Part shown: positions 52,910 to 61,327 of the stretch, piece by piece
How the letters are laid out: each line of letters begins with the position of its first letter
How positions within the stretch are numbered: position 1 is the stretch's first letter
Source: Paenibacillus thalictri
Lineage (GTDB): Bacteria > Bacillota > Bacilli > Paenibacillales > NBRC-103111
Direction: 5' to 3'
NCBI RefSeq assembly: GCF_004307995.1
Contig: NZ_SIRE01000003.1
Span: forward strand, 248,001-312,000
DNA length: 64,000 bases
The notes under the pieces: generated by a model
The model's input: the letters and a program-made list of their open reading frames with translations, nothing else
Told to the model about the DNA's origin: nothing
Databases searched by the model: none
Program-made: the position numbers and the translations under genes

Positions 52910-53311
52910 TTAGCGTTTCGGCATTTTGCTCTTATCCATGTACAGCAGGTTCCAGCGGTGACCGTCCAGGTCGGCAAATCCTGCGCCGTACATCCAGCCG
53001 TCAACTTCACTCGGCTTGTCAAAGATGCTTCCTCCGGCAAACTCTACTTTTTGAATAAAGGCATCTACTTCTTCTCTGCTTTCAGCGCCAATGGAAAATA
53101 TGAGTTCTGCGCTACGGGAAGTATCTGCGGTTTTTGAACCTGTAAATTTCTCAAACGCCGCATCCGGGAACAGCAGAATCGTTGTTTGGCCTATGGCAAG
53201 CTTGGCTCTTTCGTTACCAACGCTCACCGCATGGAATCCAATCTCATTGAAAAAGGCAGTTGACTTCTCAACATCTTTGACCGGTAGGTTAATCCAAATC
53301 TCCTGTGACAT
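52910..53311 (-). CDS. VOC (glyoxalase/bleomycin resistance) superfamily protein
   Basis: A 133-residue protein with the paired beta-alpha-beta-beta-beta modules of the vicinal oxygen chelate fold: INLPVKDVEKSTAFFNEIGF in the first half and GWMYGAGFADLDGHRWNLLY in the second. This subgroup is the lactoylglutathione lyase-like YjdN/PhnB relative with unknown substrate. AGGAGG lies eight bases before the ATG. Single gene, divergent from the aldo/keto reductase. Confidence 0.9.
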   Translation of the reverse strand: MSQEIWINLPVKDVEKSTAFFNEIGFHAVSVGNERAKLAIGQTTILLFPDAAFEKFTGSKTADTSRSAELIFSIGAESREEVDAFIQKVEFAGGSIFDKPSEVDGWMYGAGFADLDGHRWNLLYMDKSKMPKR

Positions 53312-53643
53312 GGCTGTAGCCTCCTGGAATATACTTTCAACTACTTTACTATACCCTACTACTGGCAGCAGAAGCGAATTTTATAAAAGAAACCGCATTA
53401 TGAAGTTCTTAAACTGGATGGCGCTATCAAAAAATTGATGATTTTGGCAGTACGGTTTTTGGTAATAAACCTGGGGAAACATGCTCGAATTTACCCGCTG
53501 TTCAGCGATTCAAATTATTGTATTCTGCGCTTTACAATGGAATCTCTGATAGAATATATTGGTTTTATAAGATGCAATATGTTCGACCAAACGGCTCGCA
53601 TAAACTTATACATTCAATAAGATTCAAAAAGGAGAGGTATCGG
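53312..53643. other. Intergenic region, nothing recognised
   Basis: A 332-base divergent gap between the VOC gene and the aldo/keto reductase. It is AT-rich; TATACC, TAGAAT and similar -10-like strings occur without a well-placed -35. No coding remnant was recognised. Confidence 0.4.
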
Positions 53644-54612
53644 ATGGTGGATTTTAGGAAGAGCAGGACCGTAGGCCGGACTTCCATTACGGTAAATCAA
53701 TTGGGGCTTGGAACCGGATCGCTTGGTTTTCTGTATGAGGCCGTCAGTACGGAGGAGGCGCTTGGAGCCATTCAGCATGCTTTCGACAAGGGGGTACGGT
53801 TTTTCGATACGGCAGCGCTGTATGGTGAGGGATTGGCGGAGCAGAGGCTCGGACAGGTGTTGTCCCGGCTGCCGCGAGAAGCGTTTACCGTAGCGACAAA
53901 AGCAGGTTATGTGATCCCGGAAACGCCGCCCGAAACAATTAAGGGGACCGGCGAACGCGATTACAGCTATGACGGCATTATGAGATCGTTTGAAGCAAGC
54001 TTAAAACGGCTTGGTCTGAGCAGCGTCGATATTCTGCACATTCACGATGCGGACGATCATTTTGCGGAAGCGATGGAGGGGGCTTACAGAGCCGCTGACG
54101 AATTGCGCTCGCAAGGCGTTATTCGTGCTGTAGGCGCGGGGATGAACCAATCCGCCATGCTGGCGCGTTTTGCGCAAGAGGGGGATTTCGATTGTTTCCT
54201 GCTGGCGGGCAGATACACGCTTCTCGACCAAAGCGGCCTGCAGGATTTGATGCCGATTGCCGAGCGAAAAGGCATCTCCATTTTCGCGGGCGGGCCGCTC
54301 AATAGCGGCATATTGGCTGATCCTTACAGCAGCAGGCCGATGTTTAATTACGAACCTGCCTCCCAGGAATGGGTGGATAAGGCCAGAGGTTTGGATCGAG
54401 TGTGCCAGCGTTACAACGTGCCGCTTAAAGCGGCTGCGATGCAGTTTCCGCTTGCGCACCCGGCGGTGGTTTCGGTGCTTACAGGCGCCCGTTCCGGCGC
54501 GGAAATTACCGACAACATCAACATGCTCGAGTTTCCGATTCCACCCGATTTGTGGAAGGAAATGAAACACGAAGGATTGCTGCCCGAAGAAGCGCCAGTG
54601 CCTGCCGAGTAA
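53644..54612 (+). CDS. Aldo/keto reductase family protein (L-fucose/pyridoxal dehydrogenase-like)
   Basis: A 322-residue TIM-barrel oxidoreductase. The catalytic set is visible: Asp in RFFDTAALYG, Tyr in the same block, Lys in VATKAGY and His in ILHIHDADD. The region VISVLTGARSGAEITDNINM binds the nucleotide phosphate. Its form (HDADDHFAEAMEGAYRAADEL, no NADP arginine box) is close to D-threo-aldose/L-fucose or pyridoxal dehydrogenases. AAGGAGAGG lies six bases before ATG 53644; the frame is open further upstream. Confidence 0.9.
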   Translation: MVDFRKSRTVGRTSITVNQLGLGTGSLGFLYEAVSTEEALGAIQHAFDKGVRFFDTAALYGEGLAEQRLGQVLSRLPREAFTVATKAGYVIPETPPETIKGTGERDYSYDGIMRSFEASLKRLGLSSVDILHIHDADDHFAEAMEGAYRAADELRSQGVIRAVGAGMNQSAMLARFAQEGDFDCFLLAGRYTLLDQSGLQDLMPIAERKGISIFAGGPLNSGILADPYSSRPMFNYEPASQEWVDKARGLDRVCQRYNVPLKAAAMQFPLAHPAVVSVLTGARSGAEITDNINMLEFPIPPDLWKEMKHEGLLPEEAPVPAE

Positions 54613-54650
54613 CCGCAGGAAATGATGTATGGCCATAACCGGTTTCAAAC

Positions 54651-54678
54651 AGCCTGCCCGCCGCGGCAGGCTTTCTTT
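54651..54678 (+). terminator. Terminator of the aldo/keto reductase gene
   Basis: AGCCTGCC pairs with GGCAGGCT around CGCCGC, followed by TTCTTT. Confidence 0.85.
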
Positions 54679-54729
54679 ATAATAGCAGAATGATAAGTTT
54701 TGAGCGGAGCTCAAGGACTCTGATATTGC

Positions 54730-54794
54730 AAGAAAAGCTTCCGCTAAGACACGAAGGTACTTCATCGAAAGTGCTTCGATCAGAAGCTTTTCTT
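54730..54794 (+). promoter_or_regulatory. Structured leader with three-way-junction form upstream of the MATE gene
   Basis: AAGAAAAGCTTC at 54730-54741 and GAAGCTTTTCTT at 54783-54794 are exact complements and would close a 41-base interior. That interior holds two small hairpins, GAAG-GTA-CTTC (54753-54763) and TCGAA-AGTGC-TTCGA (54765-54779). TATAAT at 54678-54683 could start the transcript. It matches no riboswitch class that I recognise; it could also be a protein-binding DNA palindrome. Confidence 0.45.
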
Positions 54795-54895
54795 ATTGTA
54801 GTATTGAACATACGTCTCAATGAAAAGATGAAATCAGATCCATTTCATTGTATGATAAAGCGTAATCACTTTTCGAAAATAAGGAGACTTAAGCA

Positions 54896-56296
54896 ATGAG
54901 TGCACCTACAGCCAAGGGGCGGCCCAGTTTGACGGAAGGGCCAATTGCCAAAACGCTGCTGCTTTTTTCTTTGCCGATTTTGTTAGGAAACGTACTTCAG
55001 ACGTTAAACGGCTCGATCAATACGATGTGGATCGGCAAATTCCTCGGCGAAACGGCGCTCGCGGCGACCTCAAACGCCAACATCATTATGTTTTTTCTGA
55101 TCAGCGCGATCTTTGGCATCTCCATGGCCGGAGTCATTTTGATCGGTCAAAATTTGGGCGCGAAAAGGGTGGAGGAAGCCAAGAGGGTAGTCGGCACAAG
55201 CACCGTATTTTTTGCCATCTTATCAATAATCGTCGGCTTCATCGGAGTTGTGTTTTCTTCCACGATACTTGATTGGATGAACACTCCGGCGGATGCTAAG
55301 GAGCTGGCGGTCGCGTATACACGTATCATCTTTGCCGGCGTTCCGTTTATGTTTGGCTTCAATCTGGTGATGGCCGTGCTGCGGGGCTCCGGCGACGCCA
55401 AGACGCCTTTTTACTTCCTGCTTTTATCCGCTGTGCTTGATGTCATTCTGAATCCGCTGCTCATTAAAGGGTACGGCCCTTTTCCGGAAATGGGCATTTC
55501 GGGATCTGCGACGGCTACTTTTTTTGCCCAGATGGTCAGCTTTATCCTGCTGCTCTTCTACCTGTACGCCAAAAAGTATTTTCTGCGCATCACCAAAAAC
55601 GATATCCACATGCTGCGCCTGAATTGGGCTATCATTCGCACGCTGATCAAAAAAGGTCTGCCGATGGGATTAAACATGGTGGTCGTATCGGTCAGCAATT
55701 TGTTTCTGATCCATCTTGTCAATTCGTATGGTTCCGAAGCGTCGGCGGCATTTGGGGTGGCGAATCAGATTTCCAGCTATGTTCAGATGCCTGCAATGGC
55801 CATTGGCGGTGCTGTGACCTCCATGGCGGCCCAGAACATCGGAGCCGGCAACTGGGAACGCGTACACCGCATTACGTGGACGGGCGTCGGCTTTAATATA
55901 GGCCTGACGGGACTGCTGGTTCTCTTGCTGCATTGGTTCGACCGCGGGGCGCTGGGGTTGTTTTTGCCGCAAACGGGCAAAGCGATCGAGCTGGGGCTTG
56001 TGATTAACGATATTTCGTTGTGGTCGTTTATATTATTTGGGGTTTTCAACGTTATTGCCGGTGTGGTTCGTTCCTCCGGTTCGGTCATTATGCCGCTTGT
56101 ATTCAGCTTTGTCTCGCTGCTGATCGTACGTATACCGTTGTCTTATTTGCTTGGCGGACAATACGGCTTTGACGCAATCTGGTGGAGTTTCCCGGTCAGC
56201 TTTATGATCGCCATGACGCTTAATATTTGGTTTTACCGTTACGGCAACTGGAAAAAGGCCAATATGCTGGGTAAACCGGCTGCCGCGACCCGGTAA
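54896..56296 (+). CDS. MATE family efflux transporter
   Basis: A 466-residue membrane protein with twelve helices in two six-helix halves, of the NorM/DinF-like MATE group that exports drugs or metabolites by cation antiport. Blocks: LLLFSLPILLGNVLQTLNGS, GQNLGAKRVEEAKR in the first half and MAAQNIGAGNWERVHRI in the second. AAGGAG lies nine bases before the ATG. The 217-base leader contains the structured element at 54730-54794, which may control it. Confidence 0.95.
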   Translation: MSAPTAKGRPSLTEGPIAKTLLLFSLPILLGNVLQTLNGSINTMWIGKFLGETALAATSNANIIMFFLISAIFGISMAGVILIGQNLGAKRVEEAKRVVGTSTVFFAILSIIVGFIGVVFSSTILDWMNTPADAKELAVAYTRIIFAGVPFMFGFNLVMAVLRGSGDAKTPFYFLLLSAVLDVILNPLLIKGYGPFPEMGISGSATATFFAQMVSFILLLFYLYAKKYFLRITKNDIHMLRLNWAIIRTLIKKGLPMGLNMVVVSVSNLFLIHLVNSYGSEASAAFGVANQISSYVQMPAMAIGGAVTSMAAQNIGAGNWERVHRITWTGVGFNIGLTGLLVLLLHWFDRGALGLFLPQTGKAIELGLVINDISLWSFILFGVFNVIAGVVRSSGSVIMPLVFSFVSLLIVRIPLSYLLGGQYGFDAIWWSFPVSFMIAMTLNIWFYRYGNWKKANMLGKPAAATR

Positions 56297-56302
56297 AAAA
56301 CG

Positions 56303-56368
56303 AAGCCCTAGCGGCGGATCGCCAGCCTTGTGTTTGCTCAGGCTGAGCGGGTTACCGCGCTAGGGCTT
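56303..56368. terminator. Bidirectional terminator between convergent genes
   Basis: AAGCCCTAGCG at 56303-56313 pairs exactly with CGCTAGGGCTT at 56358-56368; an inner AGCCT/AGGCT hairpin fills the loop. A run before and TTTGG after. Confidence 0.8.
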
Positions 56369-56393
56369 TGGCTTTCCTTCGGGAGCCGTATGC

Positions 56394-57068
56394 TTATCTG
56401 AACCGCTCCGGGAACTGCTTGACAATCGCTTCCGTCAATGCATCGGCCATTTGCAGAGCTTCCGCTTCAATCTTATCGTACAACTGGATGCTCGTTTTAT
56501 AGTCTTTATGGATCATCGCTACAGCTTCTTGTTTCGTTAAGGCCAAATGCTCGTAAAGCATGTTTCTGAATTCTTCCTTGGGCAAATAAGGATTAACGCT
56601 AGCTAAAAATTCGGCAATTTCATCCGCATTGGCGTACCACTTTTTCTCGTTGGCCGCAACCTGCCTTTTGTTGCCCTCCACCGCTGCTTTGACCAGGTCG
56701 GCGGCAATGACAAGATGTTCTTTGATCAGTTCATTGTAGGCCTGTGCGGCATCGGCGCCATAGAAAGGCCGGAGCGAATGGCCCATATCGGGCGCGTTTT
56801 GCAGCAGACGGGCGGTCACGGCATCCACATCGGGCAGCTTGAATACCAAGCTGATGATCGTCATTCGGGTCCAAGCGACATGCTGCTCCCAAAGCGAACG
56901 CATGAGGTTGTTTAATTCAACCTCCGCTTTGCTGATACAGCGGGGATCTCTGAACTGCGGATAGAGGGGAATCGATACCGGATACCGCCAATACGGCTGA
57001 AACGGTTGCCCGATATACGGATAGAAATCTGTCGGATAAGGCGATTCACTCATAGAATAAGAAAACAT
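56394..57068 (-). CDS. Conserved uncharacterised protein (LWxQHVxWTRMTI family)
   Basis: A 224-residue protein. The first ~45 residues are rich in Tyr and Pro (YPTDFYPYIGQPFQPYWRYP), then an all-helical domain begins with LMRSLWEQHVAWTRMTIISL. It contains HLVIAADLVKAAVEGNKRQV and WYANADEIAEFLASVNPY. Similar proteins are common in spore-forming Bacillota, sometimes mislabelled acetylglutamate kinase; function unknown. The His residues in EQH, KEH and YEH might bind metal in a four-helix bundle, which is speculative. ATG 57068 is favoured over ATG 57071 by spacing from GGAGAG. Confidence 0.78.
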   Translation of the reverse strand: MFSYSMSESPYPTDFYPYIGQPFQPYWRYPVSIPLYPQFRDPRCISKAEVELNNLMRSLWEQHVAWTRMTIISLVFKLPDVDAVTARLLQNAPDMGHSLRPFYGADAAQAYNELIKEHLVIAADLVKAAVEGNKRQVAANEKKWYANADEIAEFLASVNPYLPKEEFRNMLYEHLALTKQEAVAMIHKDYKTSIQLYDKIEAEALQMADALTEAIVKQFPERFR

Positions 57069-57149
57069 CATATTCTCTCCTTGACTTAAGGCAAAATCGT
57101 ATAGAGTATTGTATACGAATGCCTCCGTCTGGGTGAACGTCCCGATATA

Positions 57150-57190
57150 AAAAAGCTCACGTCCTTCATCTAGAAGGAGCGCGAGCTTTT
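57150..57190. terminator. Bidirectional terminator
   Basis: AAAAGCTC-CG-CTTC pairs with GAAG-CG-GAGCTTTT around ATCTA. It ends the aldolase gene on the minus strand. Confidence 0.85.
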
Positions 57191-57210
57191 AACCGCAGCT
57201 TTAGCTGAAT

Positions 57211-57843
57211 TTATCCCATTTTTTGAATCAGGCGGCGGGCCTTTTCGGTAACCCAAGCGTAGTTGCCGCTATGAATTTCTTTGACGTTGACAAGCGAGCC
57301 GCCGATTCCGAAACCGTAACAGCCGACATCGAGAAACTGGCGGATATTGTCTTCGTTCACGCCGCCGACAGCGACCATCGGGATGTGATTCAGCGGTCCT
57401 TGCAGTTCTTTGATGTAATTGATGCCGAGACTTGCGCCGGGGAAAATTTTTACCGCAGTTGCGCCGGCTTTCCAAGCCTTCACGATTTCCGTCGGTGTCA
57501 TGGCTCCCGGAAAAACCGGTATATTGTGGGATACGCCATAGCGGATCACGTCTTCATCCATATTGGGTGTTACCAAATAAGCGGCTCCGGCTTCTATCGC
57601 CTTCTTCGCATCTTCCACATCGATGACGGTGCCTGCGCCGACATACATCCGGTCGCCGATCGTTTCTTGCAGCCGGGATATAGCCGTCAGTGCGCCGGGA
57701 GTGTTTAATGTAATTTCCATAGCTCTGATGCCGCCGTCGTACAGCGCACCCGCCAACCCATCCATATGTTGGGCTTCGACGCCTCGAACGATGGCGATAA
57801 TGCGGGTTTGTTCGATCAAAGCCAGTCCTTGTTCTTTATTCAC
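57211..57843 (-). CDS. KDPG/KHG aldolase (bifunctional 2-keto-3-deoxy-6-phosphogluconate / 4-hydroxy-2-oxoglutarate aldolase)
   Basis: A 210-residue class I aldolase forming a Schiff base with pyruvate donors. RIIAIVRGVEAQH, GAGTVIDVEDAKKAIEAGA, LVTPNMDEDVI and the lysine block ATAVKIFPGASLG are in order, and VAVGGVNEDNI closes the barrel. It serves Entner-Doudoroff, uronate or hydroxyproline catabolism. The frame opens with GTG at 57852, but GAGGTGG lies five bases before GTG 57843, which is preferred. No kdgK-like gene is beside it. Confidence 0.9.
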   Translation of the reverse strand: MNKEQGLALIEQTRIIAIVRGVEAQHMDGLAGALYDGGIRAMEITLNTPGALTAISRLQETIGDRMYVGAGTVIDVEDAKKAIEAGAAYLVTPNMDEDVIRYGVSHNIPVFPGAMTPTEIVKAWKAGATAVKIFPGASLGINYIKELQGPLNHIPMVAVGGVNEDNIRQFLDVGCYGFGIGGSLVNVKEIHSGNYAWVTEKARRLIQKMG

Positions 57844-58004
57844 TTCATCCACCTCGTTCTAGCAAGATAGGTCTATTATGCCATTCTTTTCTCATCTTGC
57901 AAACTGTGATATTCTCTTGCATATGGCAACAATGTGACTCTTTTAATGCAAATCCGGCATTAAACAAACACTTTATTCAAATTATCCCAAAGGAGAGCGA
58001 CATG

Positions 58005-59057
58005 ATGAGTGAAAATGTTGTTGTAAAACTGACTTCTTTATCCAGCAAAGGAGGCTGCGGCTGTAAAATCGGCCCCGCCGATTTATCTCAAGTTTTGCGT
58101 GAGCTGCCTGCAGGAGAGCCGAATCCGGATCTGCTCGTCGGACTTGATACAAGCGACGATGCCGGGGTATACCGGCTTAATGACGAGCTTGCGTTAGTGC
58201 AAACCGTCGATTTTTTTACGCCGATTGTTGATGATCCGTATTCCTTCGGGCAAATTGCCGCGGCCAACGCGTTAAGCGACGTTTACGCCATGGGGGGACG
58301 GCCGCTAACGGTGCTGAACATCGTGGCATTTCCGATCCAGAAGCTGGACAAGAAGGTGCTCGCCGACATTTTGCGCGGCGCCGCCGATAAAGTAAAGGAA
58401 GCAGGAGCTACGCTTGCCGGCGGTCATTCGATTGACGACAACGAGCCGAAATTCGGCTTATCGGTCACCGGTTTGGTGCACCCTGCCAAGGTGAAGACCA
58501 ATGCTGGGGCGCGGCCGGGAGATAAGCTGATTTTGACCAAACCGATCGGCGTTGGCATCATGACGACTTCGATTAAAAAGGACGCGCTCAGCGAAGCGGA
58601 AGTCCAGAGGGTGACCGAAGTGATGAGCACGTTGAATAAAAAAGCGGCGGAAATTATGGAACCTTATGATGTCCACGGATGTACGGATGTGACCGGGTTT
58701 GGGCTGCTTGGCCATGCGGCCGAAATGGCTAAAGCCAGCGGCGCCGGGATCCGCATTTCGCGCAGCGCGGTGCCCGTGCTGCCGCGTGTCCGCGAATTGG
58801 CGGAGGCCGGTTTTGTGCCGGGCGGCACCAAAAACAATTATGCCCATTTGCAAGGAACCGTTACGTTCTCCGATCATATGGATCAGATCGATCAATGGAT
58901 GCTGTGTGATGCCGTCACCTCGGGTGGACTGCTGATTTCGGTAAGTGATGACAAGGCGGCTGCGCTGCACGCCGAATTGCGCGAAGCCGGAGTCGAAGCC
59001 GCGATCATCGGAGAAGTGGTGTCCGAGCATCCCGGGAAAATTACGGTCACTGAATAA
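58005..59057 (+). CDS. selD: Selenide, water dikinase (selenophosphate synthetase) SelD, cysteine form
   Basis: A 350-residue enzyme that makes selenophosphate from selenide and ATP. The N-terminal active site reads KGGCGCKIGP with Cys at about 18 and Lys at about 21; many SelD proteins have selenocysteine at the first of these, here it is a plain cysteine codon. LDTSDDAGVYRL, DFFTPIVDDPYSFGQIAAAN and GGHSIDDNEPKFGLSVTG are the ATP and metal blocks. ATG 58005 leaves seven bases after AGGAGAG. mnmH follows after 52 bases. Confidence 0.96.
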   Translation: MSENVVVKLTSLSSKGGCGCKIGPADLSQVLRELPAGEPNPDLLVGLDTSDDAGVYRLNDELALVQTVDFFTPIVDDPYSFGQIAAANALSDVYAMGGRPLTVLNIVAFPIQKLDKKVLADILRGAADKVKEAGATLAGGHSIDDNEPKFGLSVTGLVHPAKVKTNAGARPGDKLILTKPIGVGIMTTSIKKDALSEAEVQRVTEVMSTLNKKAAEIMEPYDVHGCTDVTGFGLLGHAAEMAKASGAGIRISRSAVPVLPRVRELAEAGFVPGGTKNNYAHLQGTVTFSDHMDQIDQWMLCDAVTSGGLLISVSDDKAAALHAELREAGVEAAIIGEVVSEHPGKITVTE

Positions 59058-59109
59058 CGATAAGCGGTATTTTACAGAGGCTTCAAGACGTTCAAAGGAG
59101 TGAAACAGG

Positions 59110-60153
59110 TTGTTTCAAGATATCAGCGTGGAGGACATGCTAGCGCTGCGCAAAAAAGGCGAGCTTGAGCTTATTGACGTGCGATCCTCCGGTGAATATG
59201 AAACCTTTACGATACCCGGCAGCATCAACATTCCGTTTTTTACGAATGAGGAACGGGCCGAGATCGGAACTATTTATAAGATGATCAGCAAGCAGGCGGC
59301 CATGGAGCGGGGGCTGGAGATCATCTCCGCCAAATTACCGGCATTTATCAAGCAGTTTGCCGCCATTCCCGGACGTAAAGCGGTGTATTGCTGGAGAGGC
59401 GGAATGCGCAGCAAAACGACGGCGACACTGCTGTCATTGATGAACATTCACGTGTACCGGCTTCAGGGCGGCATTAGAGCATACCGCAAATGGGTTTCCG
59501 ATACATTGGATCAGTTCGCGTTAAATCCGATTTGCGTTGTCGTGAGCGGTTATACAGGCAGCGGGAAAACGTCTGTCCTCCAGAAGCTGGCGATGCGCGG
59601 GCATCCGGTGCTTGATCTGGAGGCGTATGCCGGACATCGCGGCTCCATTTTCGGGCAAATCGGTCTGCGGCCCCATAATCAGAAGACGTTTGAATCGTTG
59701 CTGCTGGGCGCGCTTATTGAGGTTCAACATAAACCGTACGTATTGCTGGAAGCGGAAAGCAAACGGATCGGCAGATGTGTGATGCCGGACTTTTTGGCGG
59801 AGGGAAAAGCAAGAGGGCGCCAGATCGTTCTGGAAATGCCGCTAAGTCTGCGGGCCCGGCACATTATCGAGGATTATAAGCCGCATGCGCACAAGCAGGA
59901 AGTTATGGACGCCTTTGCTTTCATCAAGCGCCGGCTGCATACTCCCGTTGCCGCGGAGATCGAGCAGCATTTGCTGCTGGGCCGCTATGCGGAAGCTGTG
60001 CATTTGCTGCTGGAGCATTATTACGATCCACGGTATGAGCATTCATCACGACAATACGACGAAGCGCCGGAGCCGGTAATATACCACGCGAGCAGCGTCG
60101 AGGAAGCGGCGGATCAGATCGAGAGTTACTTGCAACAGCAATTTCCCATTTAA
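59110..60153 (+). CDS. mnmH: tRNA 2-selenouridine synthase MnmH (SelU)
   Basis: A 347-residue enzyme that converts tRNA wobble 2-thiouridine to 2-selenouridine through a geranylated intermediate, with selenophosphate from SelD. The rhodanese domain (1-125) has its Cys near 94 in AVYCWRGGMRSKT, and the P-loop GYTGSGKT lies at about 147-154. TTG 59110 has GGAGTG seven bases upstream. The pairing with selD, with no selA or selB in the window, points to tRNA selenation rather than selenoprotein synthesis. Confidence 0.95.
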   Translation: MFQDISVEDMLALRKKGELELIDVRSSGEYETFTIPGSINIPFFTNEERAEIGTIYKMISKQAAMERGLEIISAKLPAFIKQFAAIPGRKAVYCWRGGMRSKTTATLLSLMNIHVYRLQGGIRAYRKWVSDTLDQFALNPICVVVSGYTGSGKTSVLQKLAMRGHPVLDLEAYAGHRGSIFGQIGLRPHNQKTFESLLLGALIEVQHKPYVLLEAESKRIGRCVMPDFLAEGKARGRQIVLEMPLSLRARHIIEDYKPHAHKQEVMDAFAFIKRRLHTPVAAEIEQHLLLGRYAEAVHLLLEHYYDPRYEHSSRQYDEAPEPVIYHASSVEEAADQIESYLQQQFPI

Positions 60154-60162
60154 AACATACTG

Positions 60163-60200
60163 AATGTCCTGAAGGCATAACTTTCAGGGCATTTTCTTTT
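60163..60200 (+). terminator. Terminator of selD-mnmH
   Basis: ATGTCCTGAA pairs with TTCAGGGCAT (one G-U) around GGCATAACT, followed by TTTCTTTT. Confidence 0.8.
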
Positions 60201-60226
60201 TTTCGGCATTTTCTTGAAGAAAAGTG

Positions 60227-60255
60227 TGTCAAAACCGGGCGCTCCTTCTTATACT
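60227..60255 (+). promoter_or_regulatory. SigA-type promoter for the DUF948/YtxH pair
   Basis: TGTCAA at 60227-60232 and TATACT at 60250-60255 are separated by 17 bases. It lies about 60 bases before the ATG at 60318. Confidence 0.5.
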
Positions 60256-60317
60256 GTACTATCCAATGGGCATTCGTCTAGGTCACATTGAAAGATCAGC
60301 CGACAGGGGTGAAGGTT

Positions 60318-60788
60318 ATGGTGGTGGACATTTGCGCCGCAGCGGCAGCCATTGCTTTTATTGTGCTTGTCGTGTATGCAGTTCGGGCGCTCCATACGGT
60401 GCGTTTGACGCTGCAAAACGCGGACCGAACTTTACAGCGGACGGCAGAACGCGCTTGCGAAACCGCCGACCAATCCGTGCAGCTTATGCGCCAAACATCC
60501 GAGATTGCCGAGGATATGAAGCGCAAACTGGCAGTGCTGGATCGATTTATGGGCTCGATCGACGAATTGAGTCAAGGGTTTTCACAAGCCGGCATCTCCG
60601 TCCAGATGATGTCGCAGGCGGTTTCGCGTTCGGTGCAAGGCGTCGAACAGGCGGTACATAACCACCGGGACGCAATTGCCGAAATCGTGGAGTTGACGGG
60701 GGCCGGCTTCCAGCTTTGGCAAAGATGGCAAAGTTACCGAGACTCGAAGCAGAGTGAGGAAAGTGAACATCACAAAGGAGATGAGTGA
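60318..60788 (+). CDS. DUF948 domain-containing protein
   Basis: A 156-residue protein with an N-terminal membrane anchor (ICAAAAAIAFIVLVVYAVRA) and a long helical, coiled-coil-like region (LQNADRTLQRTAERACETAD, LDRFMGSIDELSQGF). DUF948 proteins often sit next to YtxH-domain genes in Bacillota and are linked to general stress in Bacillus. AGGGGTG lies six bases before ATG 60318; the open frame reaches 60288. The stop is two bases from the next ATG. Confidence 0.86.
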   Translation: MVVDICAAAAAIAFIVLVVYAVRALHTVRLTLQNADRTLQRTAERACETADQSVQLMRQTSEIAEDMKRKLAVLDRFMGSIDELSQGFSQAGISVQMMSQAVSRSVQGVEQAVHNHRDAIAEIVELTGAGFQLWQRWQSYRDSKQSEESEHHKGDE

Positions 60789-60790
60789 CA

Positions 60791-61144
60791 ATGGCTAATC
60801 AAAAAGGAAAAGATCTGCTGGTAGGCGCAATCGTAGGGACGGTGCTTGGCGCAGTTACCGCTTTGCTGTTTGCCCCGAAATCGGGCCGCGAACTGCGCGC
60901 CGACATCGCTGAGCAATACAATAACGTAAGCGAAAAAACGCAAGAAATTGCCGGCCAGCTTGCTGAAAAATCAAAAGAAGTGGCCAAATCGGTAAGCGAA
61001 CATACCGTTGAATGGGCCGGCAAAACAAAGGATGCCGCGCTGGGCATCGCCGATCAAGTAAAAACATGGAAAAACGGCAAACAAGAGAATGCTTCTGCTG
61101 AAGCGTCGGTAGCTGCAACAACTCAAGAGCAAGAAGACAAGTAA
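60791..61144 (+). CDS. YtxH domain-containing protein
   Basis: A 117-residue protein. The N-terminal glycine-rich membrane segment LVGAIVGTVLGAVTALLFAP followed by KSGRELR is the YtxH signature; the rest is a lysine/glutamate-rich amphipathic helix region and a low-complexity tail. YtxH of Bacillus is a general stress protein of unknown activity. AAAGGAG lies about ten bases before ATG 60791; GTG 60785 is possible. Coupled to the DUF948 gene. Confidence 0.88.
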   Translation: MANQKGKDLLVGAIVGTVLGAVTALLFAPKSGRELRADIAEQYNNVSEKTQEIAGQLAEKSKEVAKSVSEHTVEWAGKTKDAALGIADQVKTWKNGKQENASAEASVAATTQEQEDK

Positions 61145-61163
61145 ACACAACGGATCCGCTTAT

Positions 61164-61266
61164 AAAAAAGACCTTCGCGGCACCGTGACATGAAGTGCCC
61201 CCCGTGGTTAGACAGAGACTAACCATTGGAGGAGCACTTCAAAAATCGGTATGCGATGGTCTTTTT
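61164..61266 (+). terminator. Terminator hairpin split by an inserted palindrome
   Basis: AAAAAGACC-TCGC-ACCG at 61165-61185 pairs with CGGT-GCGA-GGTC at 61247-61261, followed by TTTTT. Its loop holds a separate 51-base palindrome (61191-61241), so a normal terminator appears to have received an insertion in its loop. Confidence 0.65.
61191..61241. repeat. IS-terminus-like inverted pair (about 51 bp)
   Basis: TGAAGTGCCCCCCGTGGTTAG and the inverse of CTAACCATTGGAGGAGCACTTCA face each other with only ACAGAGA between. The ends TGAAGTGC...GTTAGAC resemble terminal repeats of IS3-family (IS150 group) elements. There is no room for a transposase. No clear target duplication was found (TGACA against AAAAT). 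Confidence 0.55.
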
Positions 61267-61327
61267 GCATGTTTTAAAATCACGGGAACGCCGGATCTGC
61301 GGCGTAAATGCCGGGCGGCCCCTAAGA

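Noticed and set aside
54001-54765. Open frame of 254 codons on the minus strand
   Set aside because: Antisense to the aldo/keto reductase and crosses its terminator; composition is that of a shadow frame.
58050-58080. Possible in-frame selenocysteine codon in selD
   Set aside because: The active-site position is TGC/TGT, not TGA, and no UGA interrupts the frame.
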